NCBI RefSeq assembly: GCF_021227995.1
Contig: NZ_CP089301.1
Location: forward strand, 1,922,001 to 1,986,000
DNA length: 64,000 bases
Direction: 5' to 3'
Source: Novosphingobium kaempferiae
GTDB taxonomy: Bacteria > Pseudomonadota > Alphaproteobacteria > Sphingomonadales > Sphingomonadaceae
Part shown: positions 57,389-64,000 of the stretch, piece after piece
Layout of the letters: each line of letters begins with the position of its first letter
How positions within the stretch are numbered: the first letter of the stretch is position 1
The notes under the pieces: generated by a model
Told to the model about the DNA's origin: nothing
Databases searched by the model: none
What the model saw: only the letters and a program-made list of their open reading frames with translations
Position numbers and translations under genes: made by a program

Positions 57389-57446
57389 CCCATGCGTCAC
57401 CTTCAGGCGATGCTCATCCGGCAGAAATGATTTGCAACAAAAAAGA

Positions 57447-57465
57447 GGATGTTATAACATCTCTT
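57447..57465 (+). promoter_or_regulatory. Zur box candidate upstream of second znuD-like gene
   Basis: GGATGTTATAACATCTCTT; its core GATGTTATAACATC (57448-57461) is a perfect palindrome and matches the known alphaproteobacterial Zur operator pattern ATGTTATAACAT. It ends 45 bases before the ATG at 57511. Confidence 0.75.
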
Positions 57466-57510
57466 AATGACGTAGCGGATGCCCCTCAGCCTAGAGGGGA
57501 ACAATCCGGC

Positions 57511-59553
57511 ATGAAACACGCAGTACTCCTGGCGTCTGTCGCGGGCGCCTGCATCGCGGCACCGCACGCGTTGGCGCAATCGACGAATGCCCATCGAGCC
57601 GACGACATTGTGGTCACGGCAACCGCGCTCCAGCAGCGAGCGGACGAAACGGTCACCCCGGTCCTTACCCTCGGCGGGGATGATCTCGTTCATCGTCGCC
57701 AGGCAACACTGGGAGAGACGCTTGCCGGACAGCCGGGCGTCAACTTCGACAACTTCGGCGGCGGCGCCAGCCGTCCGGTCATCCGAGGCCAGACCGCGCC
57801 GCGCGTGCAGGTATTGTCCGACGCCTCGCAGATCCAGGACGCCTCTCAGGTTTCCCCCGACCATGCCGTCGTCACCGAACCCTTGCTGATGCGCGGGATT
57901 GAAGTCCTGCGCGGGCCGGCGACGCTGCTCTACGGCGGCGGCGCAATCGGCGGCGCAGTGAACGTGCTTGACAGCAAGATCCCGACTACCCTCCCGACCG
58001 ACGGGATCGAGGGCATTGCCGAAGGCCGTCTCGGCACGGCAGACAATGAGCAGTCGCTGGTGGGCGGCCTGACCGGCGCTATCGGCAATTTCGCCATCCG
58101 CGTGGAGGGCGTGGCCCGTTCCAGCGACGACTACCGCGTGCCGTCGCGCTTCGGCGAACGTCATGTCGACGGCTCGTACAATGACACATCGACCTGGTCG
58201 GTCGGCGGTGCCTGGGTGGGCGAGCGCGGCTACATCGGAGCGGCCTATACCCGGCATACAAGTGAATACGGCCTGCCCGGCCATAGCCACGACTACGAGG
58301 ATTGCCACCCCCATGGCTCCAGCCTGCACTGTGGCGGGCACGACCACAGCCACGAGCATGACCACGATCATGAACACGAGCACGAGGAAGGCCACGAGGA
58401 AGTCCCCTACGTGCGCCTGCGCAGCGAGCGGATCGACATTCGCAGCGACTACGAAGAACCACTTCCCGGTTTCGAGCGGGTCCGTTTCCGTGCGGGCATC
58501 ACCAAGTATCGTCATGAGGAACTGGAGCACGATGAAGTTGCGACGACGTTCCGCAACAAGGCGCACGACGTCCGCCTCGAACTGACGCACAAGCCACTCG
58601 CAGGTCTGCGCGGCACCTTCGGCGTGCAACATGCGAAGAGCGACTTCAGCGCCGTCGGCACCGAAGCCTACCTGCCCGAGAGCGAGACCACGAATACCGG
58701 CCTGTTCCTGTTCGAGACTCTGCAGTCCGGCCCCGTCCGCTTCGAGGCCGCCGTCCGGCAGGAATGGCAGAAGGTCGAGACGACACTGAACCGCCGCGCA
58801 GAGCACAACCCATTTTCGGTTTCCGGTGCAGCAATCTGGGAAGCCGGGAGTGGTTATTCGGTCGCCGTCTCGCTCGCCCGCTCGCAGCGCGCGCCCACCG
58901 CGCAGGAACTGTTCGCGCGCGGCGTGCACCTTGCGACCAACACCTATGAGGTGGGCGACGCGACGCTGGGCAAGGAAACCTCGCATTCCGTGGACGTGAC
59001 GCTGCGCAAGTCGCTAGGCGATACCCACTTCACCCTGGGCGCCTATCACCAGGACTTCGACGGCTACATCTACGCCGAGACGCTGGACCGGTTCGAGGAC
59101 TTCCGGCTCATCAGCTACACTGCCCACGACGCCACTTTCACCGGCATCGATGGCGAGATTCACCACCAGTTCTCGCCCGCACTCGGTCTTGCGGTATTCG
59201 GGGACTATGTGCGAGCAAAGTTCAAGGATGCGGGAGGCAACCTGCCGCGCATCCCCGCAGGACGTCTCGGCGCACGCGGCGACGTGGCGCTGGCGGGCTT
59301 CACGGTGAACGCGGAATACTTCCGCGTCTTCGAACAGGACCGCATCGCTGCCTATGAAACGCGCTCGCCCGGCTATGACATGGTGAACGCTACTGTCTCT
59401 TACAAGCTCGACCTTGGCGAGCAGTCGGCCGAGATCTATCTTCGGGGCACCAACCTGGCGAACGCTCTCGCCTTCAACCACGCTTCCTTCATCAAGGATG
59501 CATCACCGCTGCGCGGGCGCAACCTGGTGGTTGGCCTGCGGACAGTATTCTGA
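57511..59553 (+). CDS. znuD: ZnuD-like TonB-dependent zinc receptor 2 with His-rich loop
   Basis: A 680-residue outer-membrane receptor. Signal peptide (HAVLLASVAGACIAAPHALA), TonB-box-like DDIVVTATAL, plug (LAGQPGVNFDNFGGGASRPV, IRGQTAPRVQVLSDASQ) and barrel ending in Phe. The loop near residues 257-295 is strongly His-rich (PGHSHDYEDCHPHGSSLHCG, GHDHSHEHDHDHEHEHEEGH), the hallmark of ZnuD. It is a clear paralogue of the upstream receptor but shorter. ATG at 57511 chosen for the signal peptide. The stop shares a base with the methyltransferase start. Confidence 0.92.
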   Translation: MKHAVLLASVAGACIAAPHALAQSTNAHRADDIVVTATALQQRADETVTPVLTLGGDDLVHRRQATLGETLAGQPGVNFDNFGGGASRPVIRGQTAPRVQVLSDASQIQDASQVSPDHAVVTEPLLMRGIEVLRGPATLLYGGGAIGGAVNVLDSKIPTTLPTDGIEGIAEGRLGTADNEQSLVGGLTGAIGNFAIRVEGVARSSDDYRVPSRFGERHVDGSYNDTSTWSVGGAWVGERGYIGAAYTRHTSEYGLPGHSHDYEDCHPHGSSLHCGGHDHSHEHDHDHEHEHEEGHEEVPYVRLRSERIDIRSDYEEPLPGFERVRFRAGITKYRHEELEHDEVATTFRNKAHDVRLELTHKPLAGLRGTFGVQHAKSDFSAVGTEAYLPESETTNTGLFLFETLQSGPVRFEAAVRQEWQKVETTLNRRAEHNPFSVSGAAIWEAGSGYSVAVSLARSQRAPTAQELFARGVHLATNTYEVGDATLGKETSHSVDVTLRKSLGDTHFTLGAYHQDFDGYIYAETLDRFEDFRLISYTAHDATFTGIDGEIHHQFSPALGLAVFGDYVRAKFKDAGGNLPRIPAGRLGARGDVALAGFTVNAEYFRVFEQDRIAAYETRSPGYDMVNATVSYKLDLGEQSAEIYLRGTNLANALAFNHASFIKDASPLRGRNLVVGLRTVF

Positions 59554-60338
59554 TGACGAAGGACAAGGACAGCGTGGCTACCTCCACGCTGTTCGCCTAC
59601 GTCGAGGAACTGCAGGGGGACCGGGCCTGGGGCTCGGTCCTCGATGCGGGCACCGGCTCGGGATCGATCCGCTGGGTCCAGTCGCTTCAGACGGAGCGCT
59701 GGACCGCGGTGACGGGCGCCGAGGGGCACGCCATGCAGGTGCGCGATATCGCAGAGGCTCGGCGGCGCCCCGAAGATCGCATCGTGCTCGGCAACTGGGC
59801 AGACCCTGTGCTGCTGGCGGGCGAGACTTACGACACCGTGCTGGCCGACTATCTGGTCGGCGCGATCGATGGCTTCGCGCCCTACTTCCAGGAGCGCCTG
59901 TTCGCCCGCCTGCGGCCGCTCGTGGGCGGACGACTCTACGTCATCGGCCTCGATCCCTACGTGCCTGTCGACGAACCCGCCGATCCTGCCGCGCACATCA
60001 TCTGGCGTATCGGTCGCTTGCGCGATTCCTGCCTCCTGCTCGCGGGGGAGCGGCCCTATCGCGAATATCCTGCCGAGTGGGTTATGGAGGCGCTGCATCG
60101 AGCAGAATTTGCACCGATCTGTGCTCAGCGTTTTCCGATCCGCTTCGGCGCTCGTTTCGTGCAGGCGCAGATCGCGATGTGCGAGCAGCGCATTGCCCGC
60201 CTCACCGACCGAAACCTCGCATCGGCACTCGGGGATCATGCCATGTCGTTAAGAGAGGAAGCGCTATCAGCGATCGAGCGCGACGGCAGCCTTCCTTGCG
60301 GCAATGACTACGTCATCGCTGCGGAACCCCACATATGA
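59553..60338 (+). CDS. Class I SAM-dependent methyltransferase in zinc operon
   Basis: A 261-residue cytoplasmic methyltransferase. Motif I is GSVLDAGTGSGSIRWVQSL near residues 27-45, the acidic post-I region reads TAVTGAEGHAMQVRDI, and motif IV-like text is YDTVLADYLVGAIDGFAPYF. The C-terminal half is less familiar (PYREYPAEWVMEALHRAEFA). Its ATG overlaps the znuD stop by one base (TGATG), so it is translated with the receptor and is expected to be induced by zinc shortage. It is not a known rRNA or cofactor enzyme; a small molecule linked to zinc is only a guess. Confidence 0.82.
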   Translation: MTKDKDSVATSTLFAYVEELQGDRAWGSVLDAGTGSGSIRWVQSLQTERWTAVTGAEGHAMQVRDIAEARRRPEDRIVLGNWADPVLLAGETYDTVLADYLVGAIDGFAPYFQERLFARLRPLVGGRLYVIGLDPYVPVDEPADPAAHIIWRIGRLRDSCLLLAGERPYREYPAEWVMEALHRAEFAPICAQRFPIRFGARFVQAQIAMCEQRIARLTDRNLASALGDHAMSLREEALSAIERDGSLPCGNDYVIAAEPHI

Positions 60339-60489
60339 TGGTTGATGCTTCGGCACGGTCTTAGTCGTCATTTTGCTGTAGTCTGTACCCGAAATCGGAA
60401 AAAGTAATGCAGCGAAGCCGGTAGAGCATAGAGCCTATGGCTCGCCGCCGAACGGGTCGAGCCCGTAACCTGCTTATTGGCGCGCAGAG

Positions 60490-61041
60490 TCAGTCTGCCG
60501 CTGATGCGAATTGAGCTGCGTCGGTAGCTGCCTTTACGGATACGATCTGCATTTCTGCGTTTCCGGCAGGTTGGGGAGTGCTGTTGTAGATAAATCCGAA
60601 GACGGGATTGGTCCGTCCGCCCAGGGCGTGGATGGGTTCAAACCAGACGCGGACTTCGCTCCAGTCTCCGGCCTCCGACACATCCTCGGCCAGCGCCTGA
60701 TGCTCGATCATTCCGGGCCGGGACCAGTTTGCATGGTCGAGCAGCACATGGCGCGCGTCCACGATCTCATGCACCACTGCGACGTGCCCATAGGGCATGG
60801 CGCTGGTGGAGCGGAATACCATGACTGCATCCTTGAGCGGCGTTGTCCCGCGTCGATAGACACCATCGGCCTGCTTCCACCAGGTATGCGCATTTCCGTG
60901 GATGTCGATGCCGGACACGTCGCGGGCATAGGGGACGCACTGGAGCCGGGCGAACGCCGGAGCAGGAGCCGCGAGCGGCGTCACAAGGACGCCCAGCGCA
61001 AGAAGCCAACGATTGAGCGAGCATAGGGAACGCCTTGACAT
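60490..61041 (-). CDS. Exported CHAP-domain (NlpC/P60-like) protein
   Basis: A 183-residue protein with a signal peptide (WLLALGVLVTPLAAPAPAFA) and a CHAP cysteine-hydrolase domain: Cys in LQCVPYARDVSGIDIHGNAH, TWWKQADG, His in YGHVAVVHEIVDARHVLLDH. CHAP amidases or endopeptidases cut peptidoglycan peptide bonds. The C-terminus is extended beyond the domain. It is divergent from zur across a Zur-box-like palindrome 6 bases upstream of its own start, so zinc control is likely; small CHAP proteins of this type are common in Sphingomonadales. Confidence 0.85.
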   Translation of the reverse strand: MSRRSLCSLNRWLLALGVLVTPLAAPAPAFARLQCVPYARDVSGIDIHGNAHTWWKQADGVYRRGTTPLKDAVMVFRSTSAMPYGHVAVVHEIVDARHVLLDHANWSRPGMIEHQALAEDVSEAGDWSEVRVWFEPIHALGGRTNPVFGFIYNSTPQPAGNAEMQIVSVKAATDAAQFASAAD

Positions 61042-61045
61042 ACAG

Positions 61046-61064
61046 GGACGTTATATCGTCTCAT
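61046..61064. promoter_or_regulatory. Zur box candidate between CHAP gene and zur
   Basis: GGACGTTATATCGTCTCAT, core GACGTTATATCGTC (61047-61060), an imperfect palindrome matching the boxes at 55007 and 57447. It sits just upstream of the CHAP start and 79 bases before zur, so one site could repress both directions. Confidence 0.65.
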
Positions 61065-61142
61065 TATCAGAAGTAACGTCGCGGAATCATCCGTTCATCG
61101 CGGGCGGGAGACCGTTTGCCTCACCGTGGATTGGGGGAGCAT

Positions 61143-61577
61143 ATGGCAGAGGATCCGACACGCACAAAAGCGCCCAAGGCACGCGCGATTCCGCCTGCAC
61201 CTCGTAGTGCGAGACAACTCGATCAGATCGTGCTGTCGACATTAAAGGCGGGTCTGCCGTACTCCGCCTACGAGATAACGCGCATGGCAGCGCAGCAGGG
61301 TTCCCCTCTGTCGGCCATGCAGGCCTATCGCGTACTGGTGCGGCTTATACATCGCGGTCAGGTGATGCGGATCGAGACGCTCAACGCCTATGCGCTGGCG
61401 CCTGAACAAGGGAGCGGCTTCGTCGTGTGCAGGCGCTGCCGAACAGCCAGAACCATCGTCCTGCCGGACCGCGAGCCTGATATGCGGGCGCTGTGCGGCA
61501 CCGTCGGGTTCTCCTTGTCAACCATGGTAGTGGAAGCCTCGGGCCTGTGTGCGCCGTGCCTGGGAACTTTGAAGTAA
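61143..61577 (+). CDS. zur: Zinc uptake regulator, Fur family
   Basis: A 144-residue Fur-family repressor. Helix-turn-helix region includes PYSAYEITRMAAQQGSPLSA, MQAYRVLVRLIHRGQVMRIE and TLNAYALAPEQGSGFVVCRR; structural zinc is held by Cys96-x2-Cys99 and Cys136-x2-Cys139 (CRRC, CAPC). The NAYAL motif is typical of Zur rather than Fur. ATG 61143 follows GGGGGAGC. It is followed after 15 bases by sodC. Together with zinc receptors and the palindromes around it, this makes zinc-dependent self-repression the simplest reading. Confidence 0.92.
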   Translation: MAEDPTRTKAPKARAIPPAPRSARQLDQIVLSTLKAGLPYSAYEITRMAAQQGSPLSAMQAYRVLVRLIHRGQVMRIETLNAYALAPEQGSGFVVCRRCRTARTIVLPDREPDMRALCGTVGFSLSTMVVEASGLCAPCLGTLK

Positions 61578-61592
61578 GCAAAGGAAGTGTGA

Positions 61593-62120
61593 ATGATCCT
61601 GCGAAGTGCAACACTTGCCGCTGCCGTGCTGACGCTTGGCTGGGGCCCCTTGGCGGTAGCCGCCGACGGCGAGGCCGGGGGCACGATCTATAATGCCAGG
61701 CACAAGGCAATCGGTACGATCAGTGTCAAGGAAACGGCATCGGGTGTGCTGCTGCGCGTCGATGCACGCGGGCTGCCCGCGGGATGGCACGGCATGCATT
61801 TTCACGAGAAAGGCGACTGCAGCGATGCTGCCTTCAAAGCGGCCGGTGCGCACGTTCATTCGGTAAAGCCTGTGGTTCATGGCTTCATGGTCGAAGGCGC
61901 AAACGATGCAGGCGATCTGCCCAACCTCCATGTCGATGCCAAGGGCAAGGCGGTAGTCGAGTTGCAATCGACGCTGGCATCGCTGAAGGGCGCCGATGGC
62001 CGCCCCGCGCTGCTGGACACCGATGGTTCGGCGCTTGTCATTCACGCCAACCCCGACGACTATACGACGCAACCCATCGGCGGCGCGGGTGACCGCATCG
62101 CCTGCGCCGTGATCCGCTGA
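61593..62120 (+). CDS. sodC: Cu/Zn superoxide dismutase family protein with altered zinc site
   Basis: A 175-residue periplasmic protein (signal LAAAVLTLGWGPLAVAA). Copper ligands are present: His69 and His71 in GWHGMHFHEKGDC, bridging His87 in GAHVHS, and His151 in ALVIHANPDDY. The disulfide Cys76 and Cys171 and the catalytic Arg in GDRIACAVIR are there. Zinc ligands His87, His96 and Asp108 exist, but the third His is Asp105 (GANDAGDLPN). The relatives I recall share this change. It probably dismutes superoxide in the periplasm with a weak or missing zinc site. Co-transcribed with zur. Confidence 0.9.
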   Translation: MILRSATLAAAVLTLGWGPLAVAADGEAGGTIYNARHKAIGTISVKETASGVLLRVDARGLPAGWHGMHFHEKGDCSDAAFKAAGAHVHSVKPVVHGFMVEGANDAGDLPNLHVDAKGKAVVELQSTLASLKGADGRPALLDTDGSALVIHANPDDYTTQPIGGAGDRIACAVIR

Positions 62121-62183
62121 GGCGGGTTGCCTCAGATCGGCTGCTTCCGGGCGCTCCCGCCATTCGTCCCGAACCGGGCTCGC

Positions 62184-63317
62184 TCAGATCCGCAACAGCC
62201 CGCTGGATGGCACGTTGTCGACCAGTCCCTGAAGGCCGAACCGGGTCAGGCCGATCGTCATCAGCGCCAGCGTGCCCTGCAGTTCGTCCGGCGTGACATT
62301 GCGCGTGATGAAGACGAGCCGGGTGCGGCGATCGTCGGAGGGCCAGCCGTCCAGCAGGATCGGCGGATGGAACACGTGCTGGACGCCGTGGATCACCACC
62401 GGGCGATCCTCTCCGACGATGTTGACGATGCCCTTCACCCGCAGGATGTCCGCGCCCTTGAATGCGGCCAGAATGTCGAGCCATCGTTCGAAGGCGTGGG
62501 CCTGCAGGGGTTCATCGAAGGTGAGGCAGGTGGCGTGAATCGAACTGTCGTGCCGATTGACGTCGTGATGGTGGTGCTCATGCCCATGATCGTGCCCATG
62601 ATCGTGGTGGTGCCCGTGATCCTCATAGGCCTCTGTCTTCAGCCAGCGGCGCACATCGTCGCTCCTGGTTTCGGGATTGTAGAGCCCGGCATCGAACAGC
62701 AGCGCGGCATCCACCTCGCCGTTCGTCGTCGTGACGATCGGTGCTGCCGGGTTCAAGGCGCGAAGCCTTGCTTCCAGCGCGCGGCGATCTTCGTCTGAGA
62801 CGAGATCGGTCTTGGTCAGCAGGATGCGGTCGGCGACGGCGGCCTGTTTCACCGCTTCCTCGTGCGCATCGAGCGTCGCGCTGTTATTGGCGGCATCGAC
62901 GGTGGCGATCACCCCGTCGAGACGATAGAGCGTCTGCAACCGCTCGTCGGTCATCAGCGTGTGCAGGATGGGTGCCGGGTCGGCGAGGCCCGTCGTCTCG
63001 ATCACGACACGGTCGAACCAGCAGGTGCCGTCGCGGCTGAAGCGCCAGGGCGCATCGCGCAAAGTTGCCAGCAGATCGCCCCGGATCGTGCAGCACAGGC
63101 ATCCGCCCATCATCTCGACAACCAGATCCTCTGTCGATCGTGCGACGAGGTCGTGGTCCAGCCCGACCGCTCCGAACTCGTTGATGATGACGAGCGCGCG
63201 GCTCATGCGTTCGGAGCGGACAAGGTGATTGAGCACGGTCGTCTTGCCGCTGCCCAGAAACCCGGTCAGCACGGAGACGGGGATCAGCGACTGCCCGCCG
63301 GTGAACAGCGTGCTCAT
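62184..63317 (-). CDS. COG0523-family G3E GTPase metallochaperone
   Basis: A 377-residue SIMIBI GTPase of the ZigA/YeiR/CobW group. Walker A GFLGSGKTT at residues 19-27, the metal-binding CxCC (Cys73, Cys75, Cys76 in MGGCLCCTIRGDL), and LTKTDLVSDED as the nucleotide-specific motif. A His-rich insert near residues 228-252 (DHGHHHDHGHDHGHEHHHHD) is typical of members that handle zinc. The CobW C-terminal domain ends at the stop. Its start overlaps the upstream 76-residue gene by 4 bases. It likely hands scarce zinc to chosen client enzymes. Confidence 0.93.
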   Translation of the reverse strand: MSTLFTGGQSLIPVSVLTGFLGSGKTTVLNHLVRSERMSRALVIINEFGAVGLDHDLVARSTEDLVVEMMGGCLCCTIRGDLLATLRDAPWRFSRDGTCWFDRVVIETTGLADPAPILHTLMTDERLQTLYRLDGVIATVDAANNSATLDAHEEAVKQAAVADRILLTKTDLVSDEDRRALEARLRALNPAAPIVTTTNGEVDAALLFDAGLYNPETRSDDVRRWLKTEAYEDHGHHHDHGHDHGHEHHHHDVNRHDSSIHATCLTFDEPLQAHAFERWLDILAAFKGADILRVKGIVNIVGEDRPVVIHGVQHVFHPPILLDGWPSDDRRTRLVFITRNVTPDELQGTLALMTIGLTRFGLQGLVDNVPSSGLLRI

Positions 63318-63544
63318 TGCGGATTACCCTTCAACTCGGCACGGGCGAGCCGAAACCACTCGATGACCTGAGCGAGATGGCCCTTGCCCCAGGTCTCGAT
63401 GAAGCGCTGGGTGGTATGATCGCGCGGGTCCTGCAGTGCCGCGAGGCGTGTCTCGACATAAGGCAGGGTCAGCGGAATGCGGCAAAGCTGCGTGATGCAG
63501 TGCTTCCATTCCTTGTAGTTGCGTAGCGACAGTGGAGTGGTCAT
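63314..63544 (-). CDS. Small COG0523-associated hypothetical protein
   Basis: A 76-residue protein: MTTPLSLRNYKEWKHCITQL, CRIPLTLPYVETRLAALQDP, QRFIETWGKGHLAQVIEWFR. It has two Cys but no signal peptide and no metal-binding CxxC. It lies between the DUF1826 gene and the GTPase and overlaps the latter by 4 bases, so tight co-translation is likely. I recall similar small proteins in the same position elsewhere, but no function. Confidence 0.72.
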   Translation of the reverse strand: MTTPLSLRNYKEWKHCITQLCRIPLTLPYVETRLAALQDPRDHTTQRFIETWGKGHLAQVIEWFRLARAELKGNPQ

Positions 63545-63564
63545 CGCAAAGCGGCTTCCAGGTT

Positions 63565-64000
63565 TTAGGTGGTGTGCGCCGGGGACGGCAGGTCGAGCAC
63601 AAGGAGAAGGCGCGCCACGCCTGTTCCTGAGATCGGCGGCGAACGATGGAGGATTGCCGGAGTCTCGGCCCAGACGCGGCCCTTGAACATTCCGACATCG
63701 CCGGCGCGCAGGTGGTTGATCGGGGCATCTGGCCCAGCCTCCGCTTCGATCCATTGCGTGCCGGGCTCGGTGAGCGGCATCAGCAGGCGGGCCTTGACGT
63801 TGTCCATGTGGAACTTGCGGCAGGCATCGGTCTCGACGATCTCAAGCCGCATGCGGATGGAACCGACGTCCATGATCCGGGCATAGCTGCGGGCGAGGCC
63901 AGTGATCTCCAGAGCCAGCGCGGTATGCGAACCTTCGGGGTAGCCTGCTTCGACCAGCGCGGCAGGCAATGTGGAGGTCAGGCTTTCCACTACCAGAGTC
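63565..64000 (-). CDS. DUF1826 protein, 5' part off the window
   Basis: The frame is open to the right edge, so the gene starts beyond 64000. Readable text: KFHMDNVKARLLMPLTEPGT, HLRAGDVGMFKGRVWAETPA, ILHRSPPISGTGVARLLLVL. The His-x-Asp in RKFHMD and the later His in AILHRSPP resemble the DUF1826 family, which is often found next to COG0523 GTPases and Zur-controlled genes and has a 2-oxoglutarate-oxygenase-like layout. The full protein is usually about 200 residues; about 145 are seen here. Confidence 0.8.
   Translation of the reverse strand, partial: TLVVESLTSTLPAALVEAGYPEGSHTALALEITGLARSYARIMDVGSIRMRLEIVETDACRKFHMDNVKARLLMPLTEPGTQWIEAEAGPDAPINHLRAGDVGMFKGRVWAETPAILHRSPPISGTGVARLLLVLDLPSPAHTT

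Noticed and set aside
60339-60489. Possible tRNA-like or riboswitch-like fold around 60400-60480 (CGGGTCGAGCCCG text)
   Set aside because: No complete cloverleaf, anticodon arm or known riboswitch core could be drawn.

Overview
The window is chromosomal DNA of a GC-rich alphaproteobacterium, most likely a sphingomonad (Sphingomonadales, for example Novosphingobium, Sphingobium or Sphingomonas). The support is codon use, many TGATG and ATGA gene overlaps, the glgP-B-C-A-X order, an EcfG-type stress promoter, several TonB receptors and short palindromic repeats of a kind common in that group. This placement is inference from content; no rRNA or tRNA gene was seen.

Layout. 0.2-3.5 kb: MFS exporter and aldo/keto reductase facing a LysR regulator, then a broken extensin-like gene. 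3.9-6.4 kb: OmpA-like lipoprotein overlapping a CPA-type cation/proton antiporter. 6.6-10.1 kb: exported monooxygenase-like, CMD-like, SDR, tautomerase and cupin genes facing a second LysR gene. 10.1-11.3 kb: a decay zone with wrecked HNH-nuclease and IS3 orfA genes, followed by an orphan sugar transferase. 12.1-21.4 kb: a complete glycogen operon. 21.6-25.8 kb: a cluster that looks catabolic (RraA/aldolase family, 2-hydroxyacid dehydrogenase, SMP-30, GlcG-like, GntR). 26.2-32.4 kb: GNAT-nitrilase fusion, queF, a proline-rich membrane protein, metC and an MscS channel. Three copies of one long palindrome lie between these genes.

32.5-43.7 kb: a tyrosine integrase, then a hybrid PAS sensor kinase and a run of small stress-type genes (PmtA-like methyltransferase, KGG-type protein behind an EcfG-like promoter, flavodoxin, SDR, GST, exonuclease III, VOC, DUF899). 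Two of these carry a frameshift or a nonsense codon. 43.7-54.3 kb: remains of a conjugative island (tandem small paralogues, AlpA, lytic transglycosylase, a relaxase tail fused head-on to an N-terminally truncated traH, intact traG) with a Xre-RES toxin-antitoxin pair and an MNT-HEPN protein.

55.0-64.0 kb is the most coherent unit: an apparent zinc-limitation regulon. Two ZnuD-like zinc receptors (the second overlapping a methyltransferase gene), a CHAP-domain protein, a Zur repressor joined to sodC, and a COG0523 metallochaperone with a 76-residue protein and DUF1826. Three palindromes that can be aligned, each in front of a transcription unit, look like Zur boxes. The methyltransferase, the CHAP protein, the 76-residue protein and a SodC lacking one zinc ligand are the parts with least explanation and make this locus the best candidate for an incompletely described system.
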